DNA of 64,000 nt from contig MPNW01000240.1 of the NCBI GenBank assembly GCA_011800805.1, positions 28,005-92,004 on the forward strand, given 5' to 3'. Shown here piece by piece: positions 24,501 to 36,830 of the stretch (positions within the stretch are counted from its first letter, which is position 1; each line of letters starts with the position of its first letter). The position numbers were made by a program, and so were the translations under genes. Under the pieces are notes generated by a model that saw nothing but the letters and a program-made list of their open reading frames with translations, was not told where the DNA came from and made no database searches. The stretch is from Hirudo medicinalis (Eukaryota > Annelida > Clitellata > Hirudinida > Hirudinidae).

Positions 24501-27500
24501 AATCACAATATGCAAAATTAATTTTAAAATGCTTACAAATTAATGACAACGGGTGAATTGAACAATGAGAATCATCGAAAATCAACCACGATGATCCATT
24601 GTTGGGAGTTTTTGCACTAACATTTCAAACATTTCCAGTTTAAAAATATTTAAAAAAACGAATAAAAGCCTCAAAAATACAGAAATAAACACCATTTAAA
24701 TTACCTAAGAATCTCTTCAACACACACAAAAGATGAAAGAGAAGAACTCCATTGCCGTCCTTTGAGTAAAAAAATCCTAGAAAAGGGAAAAGAATGGGAG
24801 CAATAAAGCATTCAATAAGCTCTGACAATCGATAACATCCCATTTAGAAGGATCAGCCTTATGATGTTCGCGACGCCAGCCTGTCTCCTGACGACCTCAA
24901 AATGAATGGCGAAGCGGGAATTGCTCGCAACGGCGTGTCTTTGTGCTCCGTGGAAGTTTTGCCTGCAGAATCCGATCTCATGGAAAGGAGTGGAAAGATG
25001 GAGGGAAGGCATGAAAAGGAATGGACGTCTGCTGACACAGAGTTACGAGTAATTCATCAGCTGCCCATTCATTCGAGCGGTAAATGAATGATGCATGCTT
25101 AAATGTCTTGCGTCGGTTTGGCAATAAAATGTAAATTGATTTATAAACTGCACGGTTTAATCAGTGACATAATTAATATATATTGATAATTAATTAAAAT
25201 ATAGTGAAATAATTAAGATACATTAATAATTCAACAACATTTATTCTAACACATAAAGATTGGAGGTGACAAGTTCATCGTTTAAGTCCTTTTAAACGAA
25301 AGGTTGAACATCTGTCGGTTGCTTAAAAAATATGTCTCGCAGGAACAAGTAATGGTATTACAGCAAGAATTCGTCCTTTCATTAATACAAAAACAGCACT
25401 TTTACTAAACTTGCCTCTTACCAATTGCTTTCTTATTATCTTTTTATAATCATCAAAACTACTTAACTTTAGCTAGCAATAATCTGCTAAATGTCCACCA
25501 AATCCACAATTTACAAGTGGCTCTTTTTATGTTCTCCTACGATCACTTCTGCCCTGCCCTGGATATTATCAGGCTTTTTCATAGACAGTCATAATTACTT
25601 TAATCATTCTCACTTTTTGCACAACACCTATGAATGTAAATTTTCATATTTTAAATCCATTTTCAATCTCTTTTCCATTCGACGTTATGGTCCAGGGCTA
25701 TGTTCTAGAAGTCCCTCACCAATGAAAGACATTTTCAATCTTGCCCATAATGTGTTATTTCAAAATCCTTCAAAGTGTACTTGTTACGTATTATTCTCAA
25801 ATTAGTTCTTCAATTTGATGTTTGAAGCATTTTGTCGGAGATTTTGTTTCAATAATTTTGTAGGAAGTCTGATACCGGAAGAGTGCGCTTCTTTAAGGTT
25901 GACCCTCGAGTTATTTTGTATTGTTCGTGCTTTTTCCGTGCTTATCGTGTTGGCAATTATTTTAAATAGTTGAAGCAATAAAATCCCTCAAAACTAAAAT
26001 TAAGAAAACTCAATAAAACTTAATATTACTGATATCATTGGTCCAGGAGGTATTCGAAACACAACATTGAATCAACAAATTCGTTGATAAATTGCTACTT
26101 GATCAAGTAATTTTACTTTCAATCAAATGCATGTAATTTGTCGTAATATTTGTTACGACAAAGAGATTACAAACTATTTACAACAAGTTCGTAACTGTTT
26201 GGCGCCTACTTTATGACCCAAAAACATTCGCTGACAATTGGCTCATTGAGAAAGTTTGTTTTATCGAAGGTAGGAGTGAATTTTTCAGCTCAGAAATAAC
26301 AAATTGAATCCTTCAAAAAGGTTTTATGAACAATGAATGGATTAATGACCTCATCTGTATCCCATCCAAGCACAAATAGCCAACTCCGCTAATGGATGTC
26401 CTACCATCCATAAAATGTGTTTACGGGCTTCCAGTTTTTCAAACTTTTGCCAGTCCAGCAAGATAAATATCCCGTGCCAAGACATAATTTCGAATGAATT
26501 TCTTATGGGCGGATCGTTTTTGGAGCAAACCTTTAATTGGAGCATTTGTTATTGATCTGAGTAATTATGCTCTGTTTTCACTTGAGCATTTTGTTCTGTC
26601 AGTCAAATGATGATATTTAATGCTGGTTTCTTCATTTTTGTAAAAAGACATAAAGATTGAAAGCAATATTTGAATGAATTTCATAAAAATAAATTGTTTT
26701 AATTTGCGCAATATTTTGAATTATTTCAAAGCGAAATCAACAGCGGGTTCGAATAATTTAAATCAATGAAACTGTCAAATCACTGTTAATTTCTGCGATT
26801 TTAGAATGTTCAAAACGGATGTTTAATCATCAACATCAGCGAAAGTAAAATAAAAGTAAAAATAAAAGTAAAAATGAAAGTAAAAGTAAAATTCCAGCAA
26901 TGATGTGGCATCACATGATGCACTCTCAACCGGTCGGCATGCTAATATCACCAAAAACACTTCTAGCAGAATCAAGATTTATCTTCAGCCAGGAGCACCA
27001 TTTATTTCGAAAATCTATTTTAATGTTGTTCTCTTATATCTCCGAAACTATTTGGCTGAATTTATTTGGCAGAGAAATTAATAGATATCCAGGGTTGTAA
27101 CTTCCTAGCGAATGCGAAATGTTTGAGGTTCGACAGAACACCCTGAAATGAAAACAGAAAAAATAAAACCAAATGGATGACTACTTCAGGAGATTCACGA
27201 CCACAATTTTTCCGAGAGCTTTAAAAATTAAACGCAATTTTTCTTCAATAAGTGCTAAAAACGGCTCGAGAGAAATCACGGCCATATTTTACTTTAAACT
27301 GTTTACGCTCATTCTCAGATGCAAATAATAAGCTTCGCTGAAATATTTTTGCTTTTGCTTTCTAAATTTGACTCCACAAAAATGTGGAAACCGCTCAAAA
27401 ATGTATTTCTTGACGACGCATCCTTGAAAAGGTCATATAATTAATCAACAAATGTCTCGAAAACAAAACAAAAACAATAATGATATTATTTTGTACTTAT

Positions 27501-28923
27501 CCGATCCTTTGAGTGCCTTATGCATCCGAACAGGATGTGAAGGCACTTTTTAAAAGGATCCACCATTTATGTAGCGCCCTTACCCAGTGCAGACTGGGTT
27601 TCGAACACGGCACATTGCTTCTGTCGCCACTACCGTCGCATGCAGGAAGGCATTCGAACCCATTCGACCAACCTGCACGATGTGATTGTAATTCAACGGA
27701 ATAACAACATATCGAACATTTACATCTTTGTAAATATTCATAATTCATTAAAGTAATAATTATTAGAGTACCAATTAATAAATTTAATTAACAGAAAATA
27801 ATTTCTTATTAACAATTTATTAATAATTTGCAATTAAATTATACACCAACTTTGAAACTTCACGAGGAATTTGATTCTTTGTAGATTCGAAGGCAAGAGC
27901 TCGATCTCGATCTCCTCCCCCTGAGACAGGTGCACGTGACTTTCCCTCGGTCCATCGTCGCACAGACTGATCTGCCTCTGGGCGGATCCCCTCTCCCTGA
28001 TGAGGGCAACCTGGTGACAGACCTTGGGTTTTAATCGATCATCTTCAAAAGAGAGTGGGATATGTGGAGACATTTTTGAGTCCTTCAGGAATTTTTCAAT
28101 GTCCAGCACGCGTTCAGTTCTTCGTTGCCTCAGAACTTTGGCACCGACTTTGGGCGGCAGGCTGAGATAGTTCGATCTGAGGAAATTGAAAATTGTCACA
28201 TTGATCTTCTGTCCCGGATTGGTCTTGATCTTCCAAGGGCAGAGGGCAGTGCCAAGACCGGTTTCGAGGGCCAAAGAACTCGATATGTAGCCGATGCCCA
28301 ATTGAGATTTTATCGAATGTTTGTGTTTCTGATGGCCGAGAAGTAATTTGTTGTTTCCTTGGTCGAGGAAGAGTGGAACTTTTGATTGGCAGTTTTGCGA
28401 TGGGCGTGTGGCAACTGAAAGGATATTTCTAATCGTCAACTTGTCAAACATTTTCTGGAATAAATAATCCGAACAGTCTAATGCAGCTAATGCCTATTTA
28501 TTAATATTCATAATTTCATATTTAATTGATTTAATAAGTTTTTGAAATTTTGAAGAATTTTTTAAAAATTAAACATTAATAAATGCAAATATTTGTAGAA
28601 ATTAAAATAAATTTTAACAAAACCTTTTATGCAGCGATATGAAACCTCCAAAAAAGAGGCCAGGTCAGCAGGGCAAGGTTGAAGACCACTGAGGTCAGCC
28701 ACCGGCAGGTCACATGACCTCCTGCCCGAACAGAACCCATCCAGGTAGGTCAACACGTCCACGGAGCATCCCAGGTGACCCCAATCTCTCTTCACGCATC
28801 TTCCGTCCAATCGCATGCGTCCATACTTGGATGACGTCATTAGGATCACGTGATCAGCAGGGCATTCCGCCTGGAATGTTTCCAGTTGACAGAAATCTTG
28901 AGGATCTTGCATCCCGTGAGGAG
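20812..28923 (-). CDS. SUEL-lectin/CUB-like single-pass receptor, 5' partial
   Basis: Exons on the minus strand: 28624-28923, 27851-28414, 23038-23376, 22305-22392, 20812-21388; all four junctions keep phase. The first exon is a SUEL/galactose-binding lectin domain: FQAECPADHVILMTSSKYGR, then Cys-spaced CVKRDWGHLGC and LASFLEVSYRC, resembling the EVA-1/latrophilin lectin fold. The second exon contains CPWKIKTNPGQKINVTIFNF, CHQVALIRER and LCDDGPRESHVHLSQG, which look like a CUB-like region. The third exon (IGCPDIQSD...) is extracellular, Cys-poor and unrecognised. Exon 4 is a membrane helix (ILMVVSLGVALGVFLGGVLL) followed by a basic stop-transfer (RVVRNKQR). The ~190-residue tail has Tyr-containing motifs, a CC..C cluster and 11 or more consecutive Gln. 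The lectin exon needs an upstream signal-peptide exon, not securely found. A cell-surface recognition role is inference. Confidence 0.8.
20930..20972 (+). repeat. (TTG)n trinucleotide run encoding poly-Gln on the minus strand
   Basis: A TTG/GTT array inside the last coding exon of the lectin/CUB receptor is read on the minus strand as CAA repeats giving a Gln stretch interrupted by His. It is length-variable sequence inside an intracellular domain. Confidence 0.85.
21525..21592. repeat. (ATT)n microsatellite
   Basis: Near-pure ATT array abutting the SINE copy that follows; lies in the last intron of the lectin/CUB receptor gene. Confidence 0.9.
21600..21990 (-). mobile_element. tRNA-derived SINE (family A), copy 1
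   Basis: Shares a ~390-base alignment with 61.63-62.06 kb, including tataattaattttatt.tttacgtccttca, catgcgggaacagaatg / catgcgggaacaaaatg and aggaaaagatgaaagttg. Minus-strand reading gives a B-box-like GTTCGAATCCC preceded by a tRNA-like arm. It lies in the last intron of the lectin/CUB receptor gene. Confidence 0.75.
22620..22690. repeat. (ATT/ATC)n microsatellite
   Basis: Mixed ATT and ATC repeats in an intron of the lectin/CUB receptor gene; a similar AAT/AAC patch lies at 22925-23030 and an ATT/GTT patch at 23520-23580. Confidence 0.8.
24431..24546. repeat. 41-bp tandem repeat, about 2.7 copies
   Basis: The block ttaaaatg(c/t)ttacaaattaat recurs at 24442, 24483 and 24524, a constant 41-base period, with near-identical copies. 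It lies in the 4.5-kb intron of the lectin/CUB receptor gene. Too few units and no spacers, so not a CRISPR. Confidence 0.85.
25490..25770 (-). repeat. unnamed interspersed repeat, copy 2
   Basis: Inverted counterpart of the element at 17.86-18.07 kb (shared gaatggaaaagag and gaacataaaaag blocks in the same order on the minus strand). It lies within the long intron of the lectin/CUB receptor gene. The open frame here on the plus strand is not supported as a gene. Confidence 0.45.
27530..27678 (-). mobile_element. tRNA-derived SINE (family B), inverted copy
   Basis: The minus strand begins GTGCAGGTTGGTCGAATGGG (A-box-like) and continues to GTGTTCGAAACCC (B-box-like), then GGGCGCTACATAAATGGT. 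It is the same family as the copy at 56271, with identical order of blocks, and lies in the lectin/CUB gene between exons 2 and 3. The cloverleaf is too altered for a functional tRNA gene. Confidence 0.75.
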
Positions 28924-29029
28924 CTGATGCGTTGGAAGGAAGGAAAGAAAGAAAATGAAGATCTGTTTCTTTCGCTTGTTCGAATTATATTTTCGTGTTT
29001 CGGTGATTGTGATTTTAAATATTTTTAAC

Positions 29030-32000
29030 TCAACAATTTGTAACTATAATTCAATCAATTCATTTTCATTCTCAATAATGCATTAATTGCATAAATTGTA
29101 ATTTAAGAAATACAAAGTAATGGTAATAATGAGATTGTAATCATTTAATAAATATTTTATGAACGATGTCGTTGGTTTTTTAATTAAATTTATAAAAAAT
29201 AGACAATTAAGGATTGTAGATTGTAAATTGTAAATTGTAGTTTGTAAATTGTAACAAAAAAAAGATAAAAGAAATAAAGACTTGAGTAGGGTCTTATCAC
29301 AGGAACCACTCTCACGATAACGTGTAATAAAGAGCAGAAAGCAGGCAATCAAAACAACAACAGTAGCATTATCATCGTCGTTGTTATCGTCATCAGCATA
29401 ATCGTCACAACAACAACAACAACAGCAGCAACAACAACAAGAGACAGAATTTCAGTCATAATTACAGCCAAAACAGACTTGCATCTGTCCATCTTAACCC
29501 AATCCTTGAGAGGAGGTCAAGTCTAAGGAAGGAGAGAAGAACGAAAAGAGAAAAGAGATCAGGGTAGATTGAGTTGAGAATGTCGGTTTCAGGGTGACAT
29601 GGAAAAGAGGGAGGACAGACAGAGGGGTCAGGGGTCGTAGGTCACGGGGTGGACAAAGAGCTCTCAAGGAAGACACGCGAACAAAAGCAGGAAAACAAAT
29701 AGGGGAACCGCATTTCCGTGTCGTCGGTGAGCAATTGACTGAGATCACGAAATTTCCAATTAGCGACGACCACACGAACTCCTCCTCGGGAGGCATTCAA
29801 ACCAGGACCGCGTTTGGAGCCGCTCTGTCTGCTCGCCTCCATTGTCTTAATCTTCTCAGTGCGAGAGCTTTCCAGTCGATCACAACGTCGATCTATGATG
29901 CTGATGATGATGGTGGTGGTGATGATGATGATGATGGTGGTGGTGATGATGTTGACGATTCCATGCCTCCTTCATTGAGTATCTGATGGAGTTGTGTTGG
30001 AATGTTCGAATCGAATCTGGTATCGTGTGTGTTCCATGGATTTATGGAAAATTTGTGAATATTTAAAAAAGTCATGGAAATTGATAATGATGAAAATGAT
30101 GATTATGATGATTATGATGATTATGATGATTATGATGGCGATGATGACGATGACTTTCAAGAATACATCCATCATCTTAAATGCGTTCTCAGCGTTCAAA
30201 AAATAAAATGGATTCACTTTTTCTGTGGAATAAAATATTTAAAAAAATATCTAAACTTTATTTGTAAATATCAAAACAAACAATTAGAATCAAATAAGTA
30301 AATAAATCCTTAATAAATTTGATTCGTGGACATCTCAACAAACATGTTAGTTGATGCCGTAGAACATAATCTTCAATTGAACACCTGCTCCTCCCTACCT
30401 GGATAAGAATCAATAATCCTTTGAAGGTCCCAATGGATGAGATTCAAATTATTGGTCAGTTACAAAACAATTATTCATATTTATTTCATTGACTTATTTC
30501 GTACAATTTTAAGTTTATTGGTTTGCAAAAGTGTGATGAATAACTTGAAATTACACTAATCAGCTTCTGTTCACTAAATATAGTTTTCTAAATCTGTCTC
30601 AACTCTTTACGTTAAAGCTGTCTTTTCCAGCCAAAGTCAGAGTGATTTGAATATCTTATCATCGCTCCAATAAAGCATTCTCAGACCTTTCTGAAGGAGG
30701 TCAGATTAAAAGAAGAACATAAGAATTAAGGAGTCAGAGGGCTCAGGTCACTGCCCCTCCAACGCTATACAACCGATAATGCCATGGTTTGGATTAACCT
30801 ATTCGACCGACATCGCCTGGATGATAGGGATAGGGTGTGTGAACAATTTCTCAGCAATTGCTTCCAATAAAATGACATTCGATTATGTTTTGATTGTTGA
30901 CTCAAAATGACATTTGTTTCAATTAATAATATTTTGCAACTATATGTAACTTTAAACATTTTCATTGTAAACATTGCTTGAAAAATACTAATGTAATGAT
31001 ATTGATTCTTTAGTTATGATCGAATTGTCCAAATTGCACTCAAGCCATGTGCTGACCTGCTCAAGAGTTCAAGGACGGAGGTTTTGTTCACACAAACAGA
31101 ATAATTTAAATTTAGATCATTCATTTCAACGTCATTTTATATACGTTCCATGTTTTTTCATGATTTTTTTTATTTAGGAAATCTCTCAAGTGTTCTTATA
31201 CTACGGTGCATTGGGCACTAATTCATTGTTTGCATTGTGCATTGATTCATCGTGTGTACTGTGCATGCAATACGTTCCGATGTACATTCGCAAAAGTGCA
31301 TTAATCATGCCTCAGTTTGCTTGTGTTTTTTTATTTGACTGCCTAAGAGCTTTTAATTAGAAATTTTTGTTATAAAACAGCTGCATTTTGTTCCACTGAC
31401 AGACTGCCATTGCAACATTTTCCATTACCACATCATCATTGTCAATAGCATCACCAATATCGCCATCATCATCATCTTCACCATCACTTCATTCCAAGAT
31501 ATTGGCGACAGCAACAGTACAAATTGAACCAATCCTGTGCTCGATTAAAACACTCAGAATTCAACCGAAAAGCACGAACTTCTTAACTAAGATCCCACAA
31601 AATTACTTAAATGTTTAAGCAAGGATAAAACCTCCTCACGTTTCACTACCCATGACCACCCATGATCACCCATGACCACCAAGGTCCAACCACAACACAA
31701 AAAGTTTGGAAAGTTGAAAATCCAACATTGAAAATTGATTATTAATTTAAAAAAAGATTTGCAGTTGCCTTCTCTTCTAAGGATGGAAATTCTCGAGAAA
31801 TAAGGAGTTTTGGAGACAAGTTTCTGAAATAGTTCATCATTATTTAGTCACTTTTAATGAACTTTATGTCAAAATGTTTCCAGATGTATTTTTCACATTT
31901 GATCCAAGAATCCGTTAAAAATATTCCAATTTGATTTCGATCAAACTTGAAACATATTGAAACATGTTTGAGGAGAATTTGAAATCATTTGGAAATTCAT

Positions 32001-32930
32001 ATGAAAGGAAGCGATTGCTGTCGAATCGTCCAAACGTTAAAGTCATTAAGTTCTTCGTAACATCATCATTATCATCATCGTCATCATCATCAGCTCATCA
32101 AAGAAGCTACCATCCATCCATCTTGAAAATTTGAAGATTCCACAAAGATAATCCCAATTACGTCAGTATCATCAACTTTCGTAAATAATTTACAACTGGC
32201 GAAAAAACCCCAATAACTATGCCAATTTATTAAAATTAAAAATAACGAGTAATCAAGAAATTCGAATTAACGTACACGAATGTTGTTGGTCGAGGAGGCC
32301 AGAAAAAAGCTATCTGATGATCAGTCGGTGGTCTACATTTACAGAGTGAAGGGCCAACCTGGCAATATGAGAGGAGATAGGGGCGGATATAGAATACTTT
32401 GGCGGAGAGGGCCAGAACCTAGATCCCTTAGGGTCAATCCTTAAACCGCGTGATGATGCAAATACAAGCCGGCGGATATTTTAAAACCATTTTGCTTTTT
32501 GTTTTTTTGAATCTTTAAAAATTTAATTACAAAATGGTTTCAGGTCTTTTAAATTCAAATTTATTCAAAGTTACAGTTTCATAAAAATGCAAGACGACCT
32601 AATTTACCAAAATTATTAACTATTGTCTCTACTGGTACAGTGATCAATATCACATATCTTTAAGAAATCGTTTTGTTACGATAACTTTTGACTGAATTTT
32701 TACATACCCAAATTTTATTTGATAGAGAAAGTCTATCAGATTCGGAAATTTTTGTGTGATCTTTTTGTGTGATGATACATTCCAGAAATATGAATTAAAT
32801 CGCAAATATGCATTTTCGCATTCGTCATATCTTTAAGTTTCCTGTAATTTAAGACTGTAATAATAAGGGTACCAAATCATGTTATTAATTCACTTAAAGT
32901 GTTTCTGTCCCTTCTTTTCTTATATTATTT
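29030..32930. other. intergenic with CAA, GAT and ATT repeats
   Basis: No secure gene. (CAA)n at 29408-29440; GATGGTG and GAT arrays at 29895-29956 and 30085-30150; scattered ATC runs at 31430-31490 and 32060-32100. A relatively GC-richer block at 29500-29880 could contain an upstream promoter or non-coding exon of the lectin/CUB gene. A weak hAT-like end (aggggcggatatagaa) occurs near 32379. Confidence 0.5.
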
Positions 32931-32940
32931 CTTATATCAA

Positions 32941-33290
32941 TTATATCAATACATCTTGACTTCGTTGATGCCGCAATTGTTCCAGGTATTCTTTTCGCAA
33001 GATTTTCCAGGCCTCAATTATAGCCTCTTTCGGCTCCTTAACAGTTAAATATTGTTTTCCATTGTAGTATACCTGTCTTATCAGAGTCCCCAAGACACCC
33101 AGGAAGAAAAAATGCCAACGTCTCCTTTGAGGTCTTGGTGGAAATCAAAATCATTTTCATGGTGAATCTTGGCAAAGGTAGTGGAATATTGAAGATGGTC
33201 TGAGTAGAGAGACTGAAGAAGCATTAAGATTGCTAAATCACCATGCTCAGTACCATGTACATGGACCAGCAAAATACTGAAATGTCTTTA
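32941..33290 (-). pseudogene. Tc1/mariner transposase C-terminal remnant
   Basis: The minus strand reads RQVYYNGKQYLTVKEPKEAI then IEAWKILRKEYLEQL and a stop at 32941. This is the standard C-terminal end of Tc1-type transposases (compare 'VYxNGKQYxSVEELKEAIxxAW..IP.EYL..L'). The catalytic DDE portion upstream is not readable without frame breaks, so it is a fossil. No terminal inverted repeats were identified with confidence. Confidence 0.8.
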
Positions 33291-33353
33291 TGCAAATGCT
33301 GGGAACTATTTAAAATAGGACTACCGAAATTTGGATATTAAATTAAAAAACAG

Positions 33354-33418
33354 TGGTTTATCACATCAGTCTACTTAAACCGCACTGATTTAATGTTATG
33401 TTATGTTAATGTTTAATC
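33354..33418 (+). repeat. hairpin-plus-(ATGTT) module, copy 1
   Basis: gtggtttatcac...ctacttaaaccgc can pair with itself, followed by atgttatgttatgttaatg. The same module, in the same orientation, recurs at 49719-49790. The layout resembles a 3' end of a CR1/L2-like LINE or a palindromic element end. Confidence 0.55.
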
Positions 33419-33451
33419 AATTAAATATTTTATGAAACATTTGCTGGCGAC

Positions 33452-33590
33452 GATGTCGATAATGATGTCGATGAGGATGATGGCCACGACGGCGATGATG
33501 GTGATGATGACGATGATGATGATGACGACGATGATGATGAGGATGATGATGATGAGGATGAGGAAGATGATGATGATGAAGACATAATAA
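33452..33590. repeat. (GAT)n microsatellite, imperfect
   Basis: GATGAT/GACGAT/GAGGAT array with several substitutions; no coding context. Confidence 0.9.
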
Positions 33591-33892
33591 AGGGCTGAAA
33601 CGTGTGGAACGTATTTACTACAATTCCTTGAATAAATGTCGGTAAAATCGCATTCCTTGGAGCTTCGCGGGTGGCCTGTTAATAAGTCCTACGGATTGAT
33701 GTCCTGTGATATTTCCAAAGTGAAAGTCATCGGGGATTTCCATGTAATCCAGTTCTACGCGGAATGAAGATGGAGAAGGTCAATAAGGCAGTTTCAATTC
33801 CTTTCCATTTGCCGGCCCTCAATAAGCAGTAGGATCTGACGGACGATATAAATGCTGCGATTGTTTAAGCTTCCTTGATTGGTTTCTTCGTG

Positions 33893-34018
33893 GTTTAAAT
33901 TGTTTTAATTGTTTAATTGTTTAATTGTTTAAATTGTTTTAATTGTTTAAATTGTTTAAATTGTTTTAATTGTTTTAATTGTTTAAATTGTTTAAATTGT
34001 TTAAATTGTTTTAATTGC
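33893..34018. repeat. TTGTTTAA(A/T)-type minisatellite
   Basis: Tandem array of 8-10-base units alternating attgtttaa and attgtttt over about 125 bases. Unit-length variation shows it has slipped repeatedly. Confidence 0.85.
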
Positions 34019-34204
34019 TAGTTTTGTTGCTGTTTGTGTCAATTGCTTGTTTATTAGTGCTAATGTTTGTTCTGTTGGTGCTTGTTTTAGTTGGTTGTGT
34101 TGTGTGAGAGCGTTCAACGTGCTTTCATTAATTTGCAAATGATTGACAAGGAAACGGAGAGTATTGAAAAACAATTTAAAATATATTTGCTACAAAATCA
34201 CATT

Positions 34205-34224
34205 AATAATATTAATAATATTAA

Positions 34225-34258
<34 letters not shown>
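34205..34258. repeat. (ATT)n microsatellite
   Basis: AATATT then pure ATT array; no coding context. Confidence 0.9.
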
Positions 34259-34260
<2 letters not shown>

Positions 34261-34269
34261 ACAACATAA

Positions 34270-35494
34270 TTATTCGAGAAGAGAAGTTATAAATTCAGTT
34301 GATCGCGTAAGGTGTCTGAGAGTTTGAGGTGGACGATGGATTGAATCCTTGTGACAACACGTCACGTCGTACGTCACAAAAGATCACACGTGACATCGAG
34401 TGGCACGGGGAAATTAATGAACTTTTAACGAGTCGAGACAATTTATTGATTTATTCATTTATTTATTTTTATTTTTTACTTCTTTTTTTTTGAAATTCAA
34501 TTTTATTCTCCCCCTTTTCTGTGATAAAAAGGTTTTTGTTCTTGAATTTGCGTTCCTGATGCAATTTTATCGAACAATCTTTTTGCCTTTCAAAATGATT
34601 TTCATGAAAGTTTATAAAGTTGAATTCTCTTGCTTTCTTTCAATTTTAGACACGGTTTTGAATTTCTAATAACAATGTTAGCAATATTAAATATTATCCT
34701 TATTCCCAAGATTACAAGGAAGCATATTTTAATGCATATTTTCTGAATGCAGGCAGGAACTTTAGTCCTGCAGTTTGTTTTCTTTCGGTCACTGGACATC
34801 GTTCGGACGCTTCAAAACATTGTTTACGTTCATTTCGAATTCACGGATGGAAGGATGGTCGAATTAAGAACAATTCATAACTGCGATGATGTCCAATTTG
34901 TCACTTTAGGGAAAGGAAATGGCGTATTTAAATGGCGAGACAATGATCATAAATACATCGAATACTCAATAAAAGTTTTATCGAAATCATTTCGCCTGAA
35001 ATCACGTGATCATTCAAACCTTCGAAAAGAACACCGGAAGTTCCCTTTGAACGCAAATATGGCGTCCGCCCATCAAAATGGCGACCCGAGCTTTGATGTT
35101 GCAAGGAGATGGGCATGATTTCGCTTGGGAACATTAAATGAAGCACTCCAAATCACTCCAAACTACTCAGCATCCCTCAATAACTCACCCTCTCCCTGTT
35201 TAAAACACCACGTATTGATCGGACAGCCTCTTAGATTCCTTAGAACCGCTTCAAACGACAAAATACGAGCAGAAAACCTTCTGGAAAAGCAGCGCCAAAA
35301 AAATCAATTTTCCACATTAAAAAGAATATTTTAACTTTTGAGGGACGATTCTTCGTCCAAATCGTGACATCCTCTTGGTACTGAGGATGACACCGGGGCG
35401 ATGAATGGTCATCAATCACCATTCATTTTTTCCATCTCTTGGGCTCTAACGAGTTACTATTGGAGGCGTTGATTGTTCAATTAAAGATGGATTT

Positions 35495-35534
<40 letters not shown>

Positions 35535-36830
35535 TGTTAATAATAATAATAATAATAATATGCGGATATAATGATAATAATGACGATGAACTTAATAATA
35601 AAAATATTATTATTAATATTAATAATTAATAATCACCTGGATAATTATTAATATTAGTACAATCAATCAATAAATTGTTAAGCAATAATCAGGTATAATT
35701 GGGCATCCAACAACAAAGTGCTAATAATGGTGCTGGCTGGAAACGTTCACTTGACGAGTTGTTGTTGTTGTTGTTGTTGCTGCTGTTGTTGCCGGTGTTA
35801 CGTGGGACTTTTAAACCATCCAACTGCATTTCCGAGAAAAACAGAGAAGAGAAAAATATAAATACTCGGATGGTAAGGGGTGGGCAAATCATGGGGTAGA
35901 TGAACGGATGGATGAATGGATGGATGAATGGGTGAATGAATGGGTGGATGAATGGGTGGATGAATGGGTGGATGAATGATTGGACGAATTGGTGAATAAA
36001 TTGGTGGATGAATGAGTCGATCAATGAGTGAATGAATGCATTGTTTTGGAGGAGGATGGGTTGGTGGATGAATTGATGGGTAATTGAATTGCTGAGTGAA
36101 TGATTAACGAACAGGAAATCAGACGAACGTAAATGTACTTAATGTTAATAAATTTTAAATTCTGAAAATTTAAGGTAATAGGAATCGATTAAATTTTATC
36201 GATTTTTTTTTATCGCCTTTAGAAGATATTTCATCATTAGCATTGGATACGATATCATCGCCTTCGTCGTCGACATTATCATCATCATCATTATCATCAT
36301 CATCTCACCAACTTCCTCAGCATGGTCATCATGGCCACAGCCCATCCAAATCTTTCGCGTGAAATTATTCTCGACTCGTCTGCTTCCGAGGAAGGGCGGG
36401 AATCCAGCAGTTAAGTGGGAAGTTAATTAAAAAGTTGACGAATCATCGCTCGGAGGCCAAAAGTGGAGACAAATGTTTGTCGCTTTCGTGGTTTAGTGTG
36501 CTGCTGTTGTGACCATGTGATGGTGTGATGATTGATATTGAGATGTTGCGATAATGCGATGTTCAGCCGGATTTACCCCAAGTGGAGGGCAAAGTGCAGT
36601 ACGGTGGTGGAGGCCAAGAAGCCTCTGCGTCAGTTCTCTTGCCCACCCCACCGCCTCCCCGAACAAGCAAAACATACTTTTCTTTGGCTGGTGGAGGTGG
36701 TATATCCCGACATGTTTAATTCATAAGAAATTTAAAGTTGGGTGTGTTCTGAGCCTTCCGTTTTTTTTTCAGGGAGGGAGTTCCACCCTGTTACTGAAAC
36801 AAAATGTTCTATAATCCTTATGGGCCAAGG
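34270..36830. other. intergenic, no supported gene; AAT and TGGA-type repeats
   Basis: AAT arrays at 35498-35570, a (TTG)n run at 35757-35782 and a degenerate GGATGAATGGG tetranucleotide-like array at 35898-36040. Open frames at 34747-35118 and 36554-36814 carry no recognisable protein motif. Confidence 0.5.

Noticed and set aside
24431..24546. Regularly spaced 41-base repeats resembling a CRISPR at first glance
   Set aside because: Plain tandem repeat without unique spacers, in an animal intron.
25491..25805. 104-codon open frame on the plus strand
   Set aside because: Overlaps an interspersed repeat shared with 17.9 kb and has no protein motif.
32280..32460. Possible third hAT-like element (aggggcggatatagaa)
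   Set aside because: Only one end is recognisable and no matching inverted end or target duplication was found.
34747..35118. 123-codon open frame, and ATGGCG motifs near 35058-35085 that resemble YY1 sites
   Set aside because: No recognisable protein character, no splice context, and ATGGCG is short enough to occur by chance (also near 20435 and 56725).
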